NCBI RefSeq assembly: GCF_000316115.1
Contig: NZ_JH993797.1
Location: 7,041,961 to 7,105,960, forward strand
From: Leptolyngbya sp. PCC 7375
Lineage (GTDB): Bacteria > Cyanobacteriota > Cyanobacteriia > Phormidesmidales > Phormidesmidaceae
Reading direction: 5' to 3'
DNA: 64,000 nt
Both the position numbers and the translations under genes were made by a program. Below the pieces are notes generated by a model. The model saw only the letters and a program-made list of their open reading frames with translations. It was not told the origin of the DNA and searched no databases. Position 1 is the first letter of the stretch. Each line of letters begins with the position of its first letter. Positions 57,501-64,000 of this stretch are shown in pieces.

Positions 57501-57696
57501 TAGCATTCTCTCCACAAGTAACTAATGTCTCATATGCAGATTCATCTCCTTGAGACAGCTGCTTAATATACTTATCAAGTACTGACGAACTACATTGTGG
57601 TTCTGCTAGGCCATCAGAGAATGGAAAAGTTGAACAACCGAGCACCCCTAGTACTCCCAGCATAGCTATTCCAACTTGAAAAGATTGACTTGACAT
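54586..57696 (-). CDS. HEAT-repeat lipoprotein (1036 aa)
   Basis: The N-terminus ends in a lipobox (MLGVLGVLGC, then STFPF), so it is probably lipid-anchored. The rest is a long solenoid of PBS-lyase/HEAT repeats of about 39-41 residues, each with VRVAAAEALGNIGPQSEAVV and LIDALNNS parts; I count 18 IDxLNNS copies. Near-identical units in the middle (about 55250-57030) give way to more diverged units at both ends. Such solenoids act as protein-binding scaffolds, and nothing enzymatic is visible. It lies between the compact CHAT protease and the membrane CHAT protein, 40 bases after the former, which suggests a complex. The sequence is highly recombinogenic, so assembly errors are possible. Confidence 0.88.
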   Translation of the reverse strand: MSSQSFQVGIAMLGVLGVLGCSTFPFSDGLAEPQCSSSVLDKYIKQLSQGDESAYETLVTCGENAIPALTQTLKETTEDRDTVIVTLAVLGQLSPSVMPIPELIDVIRARPEDPDLVIMAGEALKQVGPLAIPEFTDMLEDPNPTVRWVFAWVLGSIGQEAKSAVPALREALNDSNPNVRFYASWALINITSNNKVLVPDLVNNLKNLNGSIRLHATEMLKNIGSESEAVVPTLIDALNNSKDESVRIAAAEALGSISPQSEAVVPALIDALNNSAEVEWVRVAVAEVLGNIGSESEAVVLALIDALNNSKDESVRIAAAEALGNIGSESEAVVPALIDALNNSAEGSVRVAVARALGNIGPQSEAVVLALIDALNNSAEGSVRVAVARALGNIGPQSEAVVLALIDALNNSAEVEWVRVAVAEVLGNIGSESEAVVLALIDALNNSKDESVRIAAAEALGNIGSESEAVVPALIDALNNSAEVEWVRVAVAEVLGNIGSESEAVVLALIDALNNSDVRVAAAEALGNIGPQSEAVVPVSPVSIDALNNSAEGSVVSPVSIDALNNSAEGSVRVAVARALGNIGPQSEAVVPALIDALNNSAEVERVRVAAAEVLGNIGSQSEAVVPALIDALNNSAEGSVRVAAAEALGNIGSQSEAVVPALIDALNNSDVRVAAAEALGNIGPQSEAVVPALIDALNNSAEDSVRVAAAEALGSIGPQSEAVVPALIDALNNSAEGSVRVAAAEVLGNIGPQSEAVVPALIDVLNNSKDEPVRIASARALGNTSPQSEAVLLALIDALNNSAEGSVRSAVAEALGNIGLQFAPEVTVPILIDTLKNSEKDFSRSQAILMLGVLRSNAKIAVPELIDGLQTSKDKSVSEAAAWALGNINSKAEITIPALVNSLENSREDSVRIAAAQALGDIGLDKKTAVTALIDVLKNSEEDESVRSAAALAINEIGPEAEAAIPADMQERYQTTLKEARLSPPTNPIWDLIIVFVKGETTAGSRSVANTTPNSSSPRICRNKLVRNILTWQCS
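55250..57030 (-). repeat. Tandem near-identical repeats in the HEAT gene
   Basis: About sixteen units of roughly 111-123 bp are almost identical at DNA level. Variants differ at short linkers (KDES, AEGS, AEVEW, DVR), as if shuffled by recombination. Two extra 51-bp partial units (55982-56032 and 56033-56083) are exact tandem copies encoding VSIDALNNSAEGSV; they lack most of a repeat and look like slippage products that keep the frame. Confidence 0.9.
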
Positions 57697-57736
57697 AATA
57701 CCCCTACTGTTGTTCTTTAAGATTAAAAGCTTTAGA

Positions 57737-58369
57737 TCAATACCTCTGCTTTTTTTTCAGTATCGGAATCTGATCATCTGGTAATGCTAGATATTTTGTG
57801 CTGACGGACGGACTAACAACAGTTGCTTTGCGTTTTTCTCCCTTAACCCTACTAAGGTTGCTCCGAATTGCTTCACATCCATTTTGAAAAGCATTTTCAA
57901 TTTCTTGCTTTGTCCCCAGTCCTTCATAAAAACCACTGGCAAAAGCAATTGCTACATCATCTGGCACAGCTCGACGCATTCCAATTACATAATCAATATG
58001 CTGAACAATGGCATCTGCCTGTACCTCGGCATAGCAAGCATTTAACACTACGCAATGTACCTGATCGGCACACAGTTCAAACAAATTGGACAGGGCTGCT
58101 GTACTCACCAATTTGATTTGCCCGCTTGCATCTTCTAAGACAATACCGGCTTGTCCTTCCCCATGACCGCAAAAGTGCACAATCTCAGGCTCAACATCCA
58201 ATAGTGCCCTTTGTAAATCTCGAGGTCGTAAGGCCCAGCGCTGATGCAGTTCAAACTGCTTTCGTTGAGGTGATTCTCTCAGAACCTGATCAATATTTCT
58301 CACCTCCCGATCAAGCCTGAGCTGGCTGGTCCCCCTTGGATTTGCCGATAGGACTAAAATGCGTCTCAT
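57737..58369 (-). CDS. CHAT-domain caspase-like protease (compact)
   Basis: The 210-residue protein is almost entirely one CHAT domain: MRRILVLSANPRGTSQLRLD at the start, EIVHFCGHGEGQAGIVLED with His69, and CVVLNACYAEVQADAIVQ with Cys112. That His/Cys pair is the caspase-type dyad, so it should be an active cysteine protease, unlike the membrane CHAT protein downstream. It ends in PILKKKQRY, similar to the PVLKKKE end of the other. CHAT proteases in bacteria often act in defence by cutting a partner protein, including pore formers. The HEAT gene follows by 40 bases. The substrate is unknown; the MACPF and wall-hydrolase proteins upstream are candidates. Confidence 0.9.
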   Translation of the reverse strand: MRRILVLSANPRGTSQLRLDREVRNIDQVLRESPQRKQFELHQRWALRPRDLQRALLDVEPEIVHFCGHGEGQAGIVLEDASGQIKLVSTAALSNLFELCADQVHCVVLNACYAEVQADAIVQHIDYVIGMRRAVPDDVAIAFASGFYEGLGTKQEIENAFQNGCEAIRSNLSRVKGEKRKATVVSPSVSTKYLALPDDQIPILKKKQRY

Positions 58370-58528
58370 ACTGTCACCTTGGCTGATTGTCGCTTGTCAG
58401 GATAGGTCGCTTGTCATAATCCATCCTGATCTTATGAGTTTGCGCTCTCTTGTTTTGATTTTGGATCAGTTTTTATCATTAGGTTCGGGGATGGGGTATG
58501 ACATTCTCAGCCTAGTAGATTCCCATAC

Positions 58529-58957
58529 TCACTTATGCCCACTGTCTGCAGACCCAGTTAATTCTTCAACCACATCAGCAACCTCATCAACTCGGCCGAT
58601 TAAACCTTCAATACTCCCCAGAGGAATTAAGTTAAAGGCAATTTGACTTAGGAGATTCATTTTTACCTGAAACTTACCAATTTCTACTCCGTCTGAATAA
58701 CCCTTCTTATACCAGACCCAGAAGGTGAATTTTGGCGGCAATCCGACATCCATACCAAAGCCTTCAAAACGAAAATTGGGGTGGCAGCGGAAGTGTATTT
58801 CATCTGGACTTCGGGCGTCTTTGATACTGCCCACATCAAAAGCTTGGGGTACCTTTTTTTCAACACACTTTTGGTTGATCTCTTCGATCATCTCCTTACC
58901 TCGCTCGCGGGCAGATAAAAGTAACGTAGGAACATTAGTCATTAAAGGATGCAACAT
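58529..58957 (-). CDS. Small unknown protein (142 aa)
   Basis: The start ATG at 58957 follows AAGGAG by 7 bases; the frame extends upstream to 59017 without such support. Residues 1-105 are mixed (LLLSARERGKEMIEEINQKC, FRCHPNFRFEGFGMDVGLPP, FTFWVWYKKGYSDG). The C-terminus is hydrophobic and acidic (MNLLSQIAFNLIPLGSIEGL). No domain was recognised. It lies between the GH19/VanY-like protein and the CHAT protease, in the same direction, and could be an immunity or chaperone-type partner. Confidence 0.68.
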   Translation of the reverse strand: MLHPLMTNVPTLLLSARERGKEMIEEINQKCVEKKVPQAFDVGSIKDARSPDEIHFRCHPNFRFEGFGMDVGLPPKFTFWVWYKKGYSDGVEIGKFQVKMNLLSQIAFNLIPLGSIEGLIGRVDEVADVVEELTGSADSGHK

Positions 58958-59028
58958 TTTTATACTCCTTATACATTGTTTGCAAAAATCGTAACCGATA
59001 GGATTTGTAATCCTCATTACTATTAAGC

Positions 59029-62000
59029 CTAGACTAAGCGTCTACCAGTCTCTTCCTCCAGTTTTTGAAGAGTTTTTTGCCCCACAATGCCATCTATCGG
59101 GGTAATCCCCATTTTTTCCTGAAATGCAGACACAGCTTGGAAAGTTTTGCTTCCAAAGTGATTGTCTGCAGATAACTCATCAGGAGTTAAGCCCAAGACA
59201 TCACGTAGCATTAACTGTATTTCTCCTACCGCTTCTGAGAAAGCTCCTTTTTTAAATACAGGTAGCTTACCAAACCCTTGGATTGGAGATTGGTTGACTT
59301 TTTCCCTGGTTGTAGAGCCCCATTGACCATCAACTTTGATAAGTTCTTGAGGATTGAACTCATTCCATAGCTGTTGGAAAGCCCTGACTTGTAACGCACC
59401 TAAATTCTCACCACCTCCCGTATAGTCAAAGTGCATATCATCCCACTCACCTAGCCATTTCCAACTCTGTTTTTTCATGTATGGTCTCCAACCATATGGA
59501 TCCTCAATATCAATCGCCAGGCCGCTGTTATGATTGCTCTTGGGCGGCTTCGCAGCTGCGCGTATTCCACAGATACCTCGCAACTTTTGCTGACGTAACA
59601 TATGTTGTTGCATAGGTGTACGTAGGCAACTATTGATATATAATGACGTATCTCTCGATTCTACAACTCTAATCAAAGCTTCATAAGCTTTAGTTTGCAA
59701 GAATGGATTGTTTTGAGAACCGCGACAAACAATTAATGGATGCTCGATTCGACTTAGGACATTAGGCTTTTCTGTCATAAGTTTTTCAAGCACTTGCAGA
59801 GAGAGTCCTTGAATTTGGCCTGTATCACATCCAGAAATCACTTCAGAAACAGTAATGCTAATGTTTTTGAAATTGCGTCTTACGTCAGACTCAGAAACTC
59901 CTGACTCAATGGCTACATCTTGATCATTTTTCCAAGATGTAGCCCAATAGTAGTCACTTTCAGAATCAAAGATATACCACTCACCAGCTCCATGGGCTAA
60001 CTTGACAAGATAGTGATCGTTTTCGGCTTTTTGATAGCTTTCAACACCATATCTTGTTCCAGGTACGCATAGTTTTTTTTGTTCTGGTGATATCAGATCC
60101 ACCGGGTCCACTGATTTTTTCAGCCAGGTTTCTCGGACCGCTTCAATCCACTCTTTATTACTCTGTCTCTTCCCATCTGATACTGGCTTGCTCAGGGATG
60201 GCTTAAGCTGTGAAGACTGGCAACAACGATAGAATTTCTTGCCATAGTCTGCTACACGATGGCCAATGCCTTTGATTTCCTTATCTCCATTAATGATGTC
60301 ACGCGCGTTGAACCAATCTTCCTTACTGTTGTCGAAATAACTTGAAAGCTTATGCCCTGGCCTATAAAGACCATCAATCATTCCCTTAAACAAAAGCTTG
60401 ACCGATATGTCCTTGTCTAAGGCTAGAGATGGTTCATCGTAGAGTTTCATTCCTAATCCAATGACCTTACCCAACTTTTTATAATTATCTCCATGGGTAA
60501 TCTGCACTAAGCCCCTGCCAAAGTAACTTTTACCATTGGGATGAAGCTTTGCATAATTATTATTTATACGCCCTTTTGCATATAACTTCTCAACTGCCTT
60601 AATAGAAGACTGATCGGACTTTGCAAACCCTTCCCTTACAGGAACCATTAGGCCTCCTGTTTCATGATAAGCAGTTGCAAGGGCATAAGCTAACCAACGG
60701 AGATCGCTATATTGACTGTTATCCCAATAATCAAAAATAGCATCAAACGTATTGACCTGTTCCTGATCAATATGTCGAGGCTTAAAGATAGTTCGATATT
60801 CCTTAAAGAAAATTTCTCGATCAATCTTTCTGTTGGTACTTGCAGTGACTTTCTCAGAAGGCTTTATAATTTCCTCATTGGTTGGTTTCTTTAGTTCTGG
60901 CAGCTGGGTATTCTCCCTGGCCTCATTCTCGCGAATGTCAACAATGTTACCTGCTTCAGTCGGGCTAATGAGCTTTATCGCCAAGTCTGCAGTGTCTTCA
61001 CGAGCGATTAATTCTGCTTTGTTATGCCACAGCCAGTTAAGAATAGGTTGGGGCATATTTTTATCTTTAACGTCCTTCAGTATGTTTTCGAGATTGTAAA
61101 TCTTGGCAACTGCTAGCAAATCTTCGATGATTCGGTCATTCACCGAAGGATCAAAATCATAGCTGTGTAGGCTCTGATAAGCCTGCTGAATTCGAGTGAT
61201 GGCTCGACTTAATTCATATTTCCAGGTTTCGACCCGATTCTGTTCACCTCGCAGCTCGATCGCCTTATCTAAATACTGAATGGCTTTAAATAAATCTGGT
61301 GATCCCGCATCTTTACAGGCAAAGGCTAGCTGAGCATAGTATTGGTGCTGGTCAGGCTCACTGTCCAGCAGTGCTTCAAAAATAGGAATTGTCCTTTGAA
61401 TCCGAGCTTTGTCACCAGATAAATTAGCAGTGCGTCTATAGTCTTTAGCCAGATCAAACACTTGCTTCCGAATACTGGCAGGTGCTTGCCTGATTGCTTG
61501 GGTCAGTTCTGCAACTTCACCGCTCGACAGTCCATGGTGCACCTGCTCATTTAAGCTGTTAATCACCTTCAGCCCATCCATGGCCTCAAGCCGACGCTGA
61601 TAAGAGGCTTTCAAATACTTTTGCCGATCTTCCTCTAGAACATTGATATCTTTAAAGATGCGATTGAGAGCAAATTGCAATATTGCTCTGCCACCGTAAC
61701 CACCAATAATGCCAATCGCTGCTACTGTAGTAGGCTCGTCCGTTGTTAGGTTTAGCCCCATCGACTCTGCTAAAAAATCTATGACGACAGCCCCTGCAAT
61801 CCCAAGCAAAATATCGCCAAATAGACCTGCTTGAAATCGATCGCCTTTATTGGCTACAAATCGAGGCATCTCGACATGGCCGTCAACCAGAATGGTATAG
61901 ATTACTCCTCCCAAAATCCCAGAGAAGATCAAGATTAAGGTGCGCTGATCTGTAATGATGAGATTTGCCGACAGGTTCTCACCCATGAGAATCACGTAGA

Positions 62001-62118
62001 ACAGACCAATCAAAAAACCTGTTAAAAAGGTGCTATACACTCGCCATCGCCGATACGAAGATGACCGATAGCCTTCCCATCGTTGTCGCCTGGCCTCTCT
62101 TTGCTCCTGATTCGTCAT
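59029..62118 (-). CDS. Membrane-anchored multidomain peptidoglycan/chitin hydrolase (GH19 + M15 VanY-like + PG-binding)
   Basis: The 1029-residue protein starts with four membrane helices (about 29-148; VYSTFLTGFLIGLFYVILMG is the first). A helical, TPR-like region follows (about 160-390, LAVAKIYNLENILKDV). A GH19 chitinase/lysozyme domain lies at about 425-640, with YHETGG (near 484) and SYFGRGLVQITHGDNYKKLG. An unassigned part precedes an M15/VanY-like peptidase with SNHNSGLAIDIED (near 864) and DDMHFDY (near 893), whose His and Asp residues fit zinc binding. Two PG-binding repeats end it (about 910-1025). It should attack both glycan and peptide bonds of a cell wall. The N-terminal module matches the MACPF protein 15 bases upstream. 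Confidence 0.9.
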   Translation of the reverse strand: MTNQEQREARRQRWEGYRSSSYRRWRVYSTFLTGFLIGLFYVILMGENLSANLIITDQRTLILIFSGILGGVIYTILVDGHVEMPRFVANKGDRFQAGLFGDILLGIAGAVVIDFLAESMGLNLTTDEPTTVAAIGIIGGYGGRAILQFALNRIFKDINVLEEDRQKYLKASYQRRLEAMDGLKVINSLNEQVHHGLSSGEVAELTQAIRQAPASIRKQVFDLAKDYRRTANLSGDKARIQRTIPIFEALLDSEPDQHQYYAQLAFACKDAGSPDLFKAIQYLDKAIELRGEQNRVETWKYELSRAITRIQQAYQSLHSYDFDPSVNDRIIEDLLAVAKIYNLENILKDVKDKNMPQPILNWLWHNKAELIAREDTADLAIKLISPTEAGNIVDIRENEARENTQLPELKKPTNEEIIKPSEKVTASTNRKIDREIFFKEYRTIFKPRHIDQEQVNTFDAIFDYWDNSQYSDLRWLAYALATAYHETGGLMVPVREGFAKSDQSSIKAVEKLYAKGRINNNYAKLHPNGKSYFGRGLVQITHGDNYKKLGKVIGLGMKLYDEPSLALDKDISVKLLFKGMIDGLYRPGHKLSSYFDNSKEDWFNARDIINGDKEIKGIGHRVADYGKKFYRCCQSSQLKPSLSKPVSDGKRQSNKEWIEAVRETWLKKSVDPVDLISPEQKKLCVPGTRYGVESYQKAENDHYLVKLAHGAGEWYIFDSESDYYWATSWKNDQDVAIESGVSESDVRRNFKNISITVSEVISGCDTGQIQGLSLQVLEKLMTEKPNVLSRIEHPLIVCRGSQNNPFLQTKAYEALIRVVESRDTSLYINSCLRTPMQQHMLRQQKLRGICGIRAAAKPPKSNHNSGLAIDIEDPYGWRPYMKKQSWKWLGEWDDMHFDYTGGGENLGALQVRAFQQLWNEFNPQELIKVDGQWGSTTREKVNQSPIQGFGKLPVFKKGAFSEAVGEIQLMLRDVLGLTPDELSADNHFGSKTFQAVSAFQEKMGITPIDGIVGQKTLQKLEEETGRRLV

Positions 62119-62133
62119 AGTTTTCTCCTCATC

Positions 62134-64000
62134 TCAATTCTCAGCTGCCGGTATTGATATGACACCTAACCGGTCGATATATTTACCACTGCGACCATGA
62201 AACCCAATCACCTGATACCCATCTGGAATATCTAACGCGATCGCCTGATCCTTGGGGTCACCCACTGTCCATCGGTGACCTTGATGGGTCCGTATCTCTA
62301 GAGAAGCAACATACGGACCACCGGTAATTACCAAGGTTCGCGGGGAAATTGTCGTCACATAAACAGCCGTAATGTAATCCCCAGGGTCTAACCTGAAAGT
62401 CTTCTGCTTATCTGCTCCACTTCCATGGGCTGGTAGCGGTAGTGCATCGCTGTCTAAGACCATCTGGATCTGCTCAATCCAGGCTCCAAACCACACCTTG
62501 ACTTCTAAAACCTGAGCATTTTGATATCGACTTTGATTAAAGGCCAACATATTGGGTTCTAAATCGATATCGGAGAATGGTTCTCCCCCCCAACCGCCAA
62601 TAGCAACACTAGGCCATAACTCCCAAGCCGGTTTCTCAGAATTTTTCTTGAGATAGGTCTCAATCACAGCTGCCATGAGCGTTTGCTTTTGCTGGATGGC
62701 GGGATCCTGAGGAAAAAACTGTGGATTGAGTAACTCATCTAAGGGCATCAACGTCAGCTTGATCGGGGCCGGATCGTCTTTGACGGTGTCAAACCAGTCG
62801 TACAGATTCTGGTTCGCCATCCCACCACAAAATTCAAAGGCTTCTGAGTGCTCTTGAATTTCACGGTAGGTAGTGCCCTGTGCTCCCCTGGAATAGCTGG
62901 CTTTGAAAATTTTCTTGGCCTCAGTCTCTAAATTTGCTCCTCGCTGTACTACAGCAGCATAGGTCGATTGATTCAGTCGAATGCGGTGGTGGACTAAGCC
63001 ACCAAATTTGACTTGACTTGAGACATGGGTACCAAAGTCGTCAATAAATTCTAGATAGGCAAGCTCATTATTCTGAACCGGTAAGTGTTCAACTGCCCTT
63101 CGAAACTCCTCATCTAAATGCAAGTCTCCAGGGACACCCAAAATCATCTCTAGAGCATAGTCAATGTACTCGGCTTGCGTAAACGCGTAGATGCTTCTTT
63201 CATAGGTGCGCTCATGCTTGAACTTACCGTAACTGGCCGACAGGCTAAAGGGGACAAACATGCCCACAAAGCGAGTCACCACGCCCCCCAAATCGCTGCT
63301 AAAAAGTTGCTGCACATCAGACTCGGTATAGAGGACTTTGGTTTGGGCGCTAGCGCTCAAACTTCCCCTAGAGCCGGTAATATACCGGGTTCCTCTAGGT
63401 TTTAGTTTGAGCACCTCATCCCGGATCTCGATAGCTTCTCCAGGATAAAAATGAAAGACTCGGTGCTTCTTGGCGGTACCGCTAATATCAAAGGGATCAA
63501 GATCAAGGATGTCGTAGCATTTCCCCAACGCCGAGTAAATTTCTGGGAATATCCATCCGTCAGGGTTCTCAGGCACTGTCAGGTCATGACTAACTGGTGC
63601 TAGTGCCGTGCCATCATTAGTGGGAGTTGTCTCAGTAGGGAGCTGTATCGGCAGCTGGGGTGGCTGGGCTGGTGGGCGGGGCTGACGGGGAACAGGGGGT
63701 TGACTTTGAGGTTTCTCAGGGATGATCAAGGGGGCAACCAGTGCTTGCGTATCCTGGCGCGCGGCTAAGAATGCCTGGTTATGTTGCATCCATGCCAAAA
63801 CAGGCGTTGAGCTCTGGTGAGCCTCAACACCCTGCAAAATAGTGTCAAGGTTATAGATACGGGCAATTGTCAGCAGGTCAGCAATAATGGCATCTTGCAG
63901 ATGGGCTACAAACTCAAAGCTTTTTGTCGTTTTGTGGGCTTGCTGAATCCTGACCACCGCTCGGTTCAGTTCATAGTCCCAGGGTTGGCCAATACGGAGG
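62134..64000 (-). CDS. MACPF/perforin-like protein with jacalin-like lectin C-terminus (5' end outside window)
   Basis: The frame is open to the window edge; the upstream codons read LRIGQPWDYELNRAVVRIQQ, so the true start lies beyond 64000 and the GTG at 63957 is internal. The first part matches the TPR-like module of the GH19 protein (DLLTIARIYNLDTILQGV). A proline-rich linker (near 63640-63720) follows. The MACPF domain carries FIDDFGTHVSSQVKFGG (near 63003-63050), which fits the family signature GTHx(7)GG. The C-terminus looks like a jacalin lectin (GGWGGEPFSD, then GYQVIGFHGRSGKYIDRLGV). MACPF proteins form membrane pores; the lectin may select targets. It is the first gene seen in the cluster, 15 bases before the GH19 gene. 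Confidence 0.88.
   Translation of the reverse strand, partial: LRIGQPWDYELNRAVVRIQQAHKTTKSFEFVAHLQDAIIADLLTIARIYNLDTILQGVEAHQSSTPVLAWMQHNQAFLAARQDTQALVAPLIIPEKPQSQPPVPRQPRPPAQPPQLPIQLPTETTPTNDGTALAPVSHDLTVPENPDGWIFPEIYSALGKCYDILDLDPFDISGTAKKHRVFHFYPGEAIEIRDEVLKLKPRGTRYITGSRGSLSASAQTKVLYTESDVQQLFSSDLGGVVTRFVGMFVPFSLSASYGKFKHERTYERSIYAFTQAEYIDYALEMILGVPGDLHLDEEFRRAVEHLPVQNNELAYLEFIDDFGTHVSSQVKFGGLVHHRIRLNQSTYAAVVQRGANLETEAKKIFKASYSRGAQGTTYREIQEHSEAFEFCGGMANQNLYDWFDTVKDDPAPIKLTLMPLDELLNPQFFPQDPAIQQKQTLMAAVIETYLKKNSEKPAWELWPSVAIGGWGGEPFSDIDLEPNMLAFNQSRYQNAQVLEVKVWFGAWIEQIQMVLDSDALPLPAHGSGADKQKTFRLDPGDYITAVYVTTISPRTLVITGGPYVASLEIRTHQGHRWTVGDPKDQAIALDIPDGYQVIGFHGRSGKYIDRLGVISIPAAEN

Overview
The window looks like part of a large cyanobacterial conjugative plasmid, or a plasmid-like integrated element. 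The palindrome GCGATCGC occurs repeatedly (near 10783, 14427 and 48942), as is usual in cyanobacteria. A long one-strand block carries a complete-looking set of conjugation-channel genes. Pentapeptide repeats, CHAT domains, a Uma2 nuclease and HEAT repeats are all common in cyanobacteria. I cannot name the species. No rRNA, tRNA or CRISPR array was seen.

Region 1 (1-3.5 kb) is rearranged. It starts with the middle of a second, diverged copy of the 25-31 kb helicase gene, broken at about 1436. A damaged insertion sequence follows, then an intact IS3-family element (2231-3495) with a normal orfA/orfB slippage arrangement. The IS3 element has cut off the 3' end of the next gene.

Region 2 (3.5-24.2 kb, all minus strand) is an insecticidal-type Tc toxin locus. 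It encodes a fused TcB-TcC cocoon with a C-terminal cargo that resembles SleB-type cell-wall hydrolases. Next comes a very large TcA-like subunit (3926 aa) with an unusual array of internal repeats. Last is a truncated protein with two carbohydrate-binding-like domains. The locus lies between the two copies of the helicase gene.

Region 3 (24.6-46.6 kb, all minus strand) reads as one transfer operon. In transcription order it encodes: VirB2-like pilin, VirB3-like, VirB4 ATPase, VirB5-like, VirB6-like, VirB8-like, VirB10-like, VirB9-like, a two-domain peptidoglycan hydrolase, two small exported proteins, the VirD4/TraD coupling ATPase, a small protein, a 500-residue unknown protein, and a 2273-aa fusion of methyltransferase, strawberry-notch-type helicase and DUF3991/Toprim. 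Many genes overlap by 1-8 bases. Inside the fusion gene a second ORF with its own Shine-Dalgarno site runs in another frame (29973-30464). I see no VirB11 or relaxase gene in the window.

Region 4 (46.6-52.2 kb) is a mixed block of small genes: a ribbon-helix-helix-like protein, a Uma2-like nuclease, a MazG-like protein diverging from an XRE regulator across a large perfect inverted repeat, two plasmid hypotheticals and a prenyltransferase-like alpha-toroid protein.

Region 5 (52.3-64 kb, all minus strand) is a co-directional cluster. In transcription order it encodes: a MACPF/jacalin protein whose start is outside the window, a membrane-anchored GH19 + VanY-like + peptidoglycan-binding protein, a small unknown, a compact CHAT protease with an intact His/Cys pair, a HEAT-repeat lipoprotein, and a membrane pentapeptide protein ending in a CHAT domain that has lost its usual catalytic His. 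The MACPF and GH19 proteins share an N-terminal module. A protease, a pore former, a wall hydrolase and a repeat scaffold in one run suggest an undescribed cell-death, defence or toxin system. That is inference from domain content and gene order.
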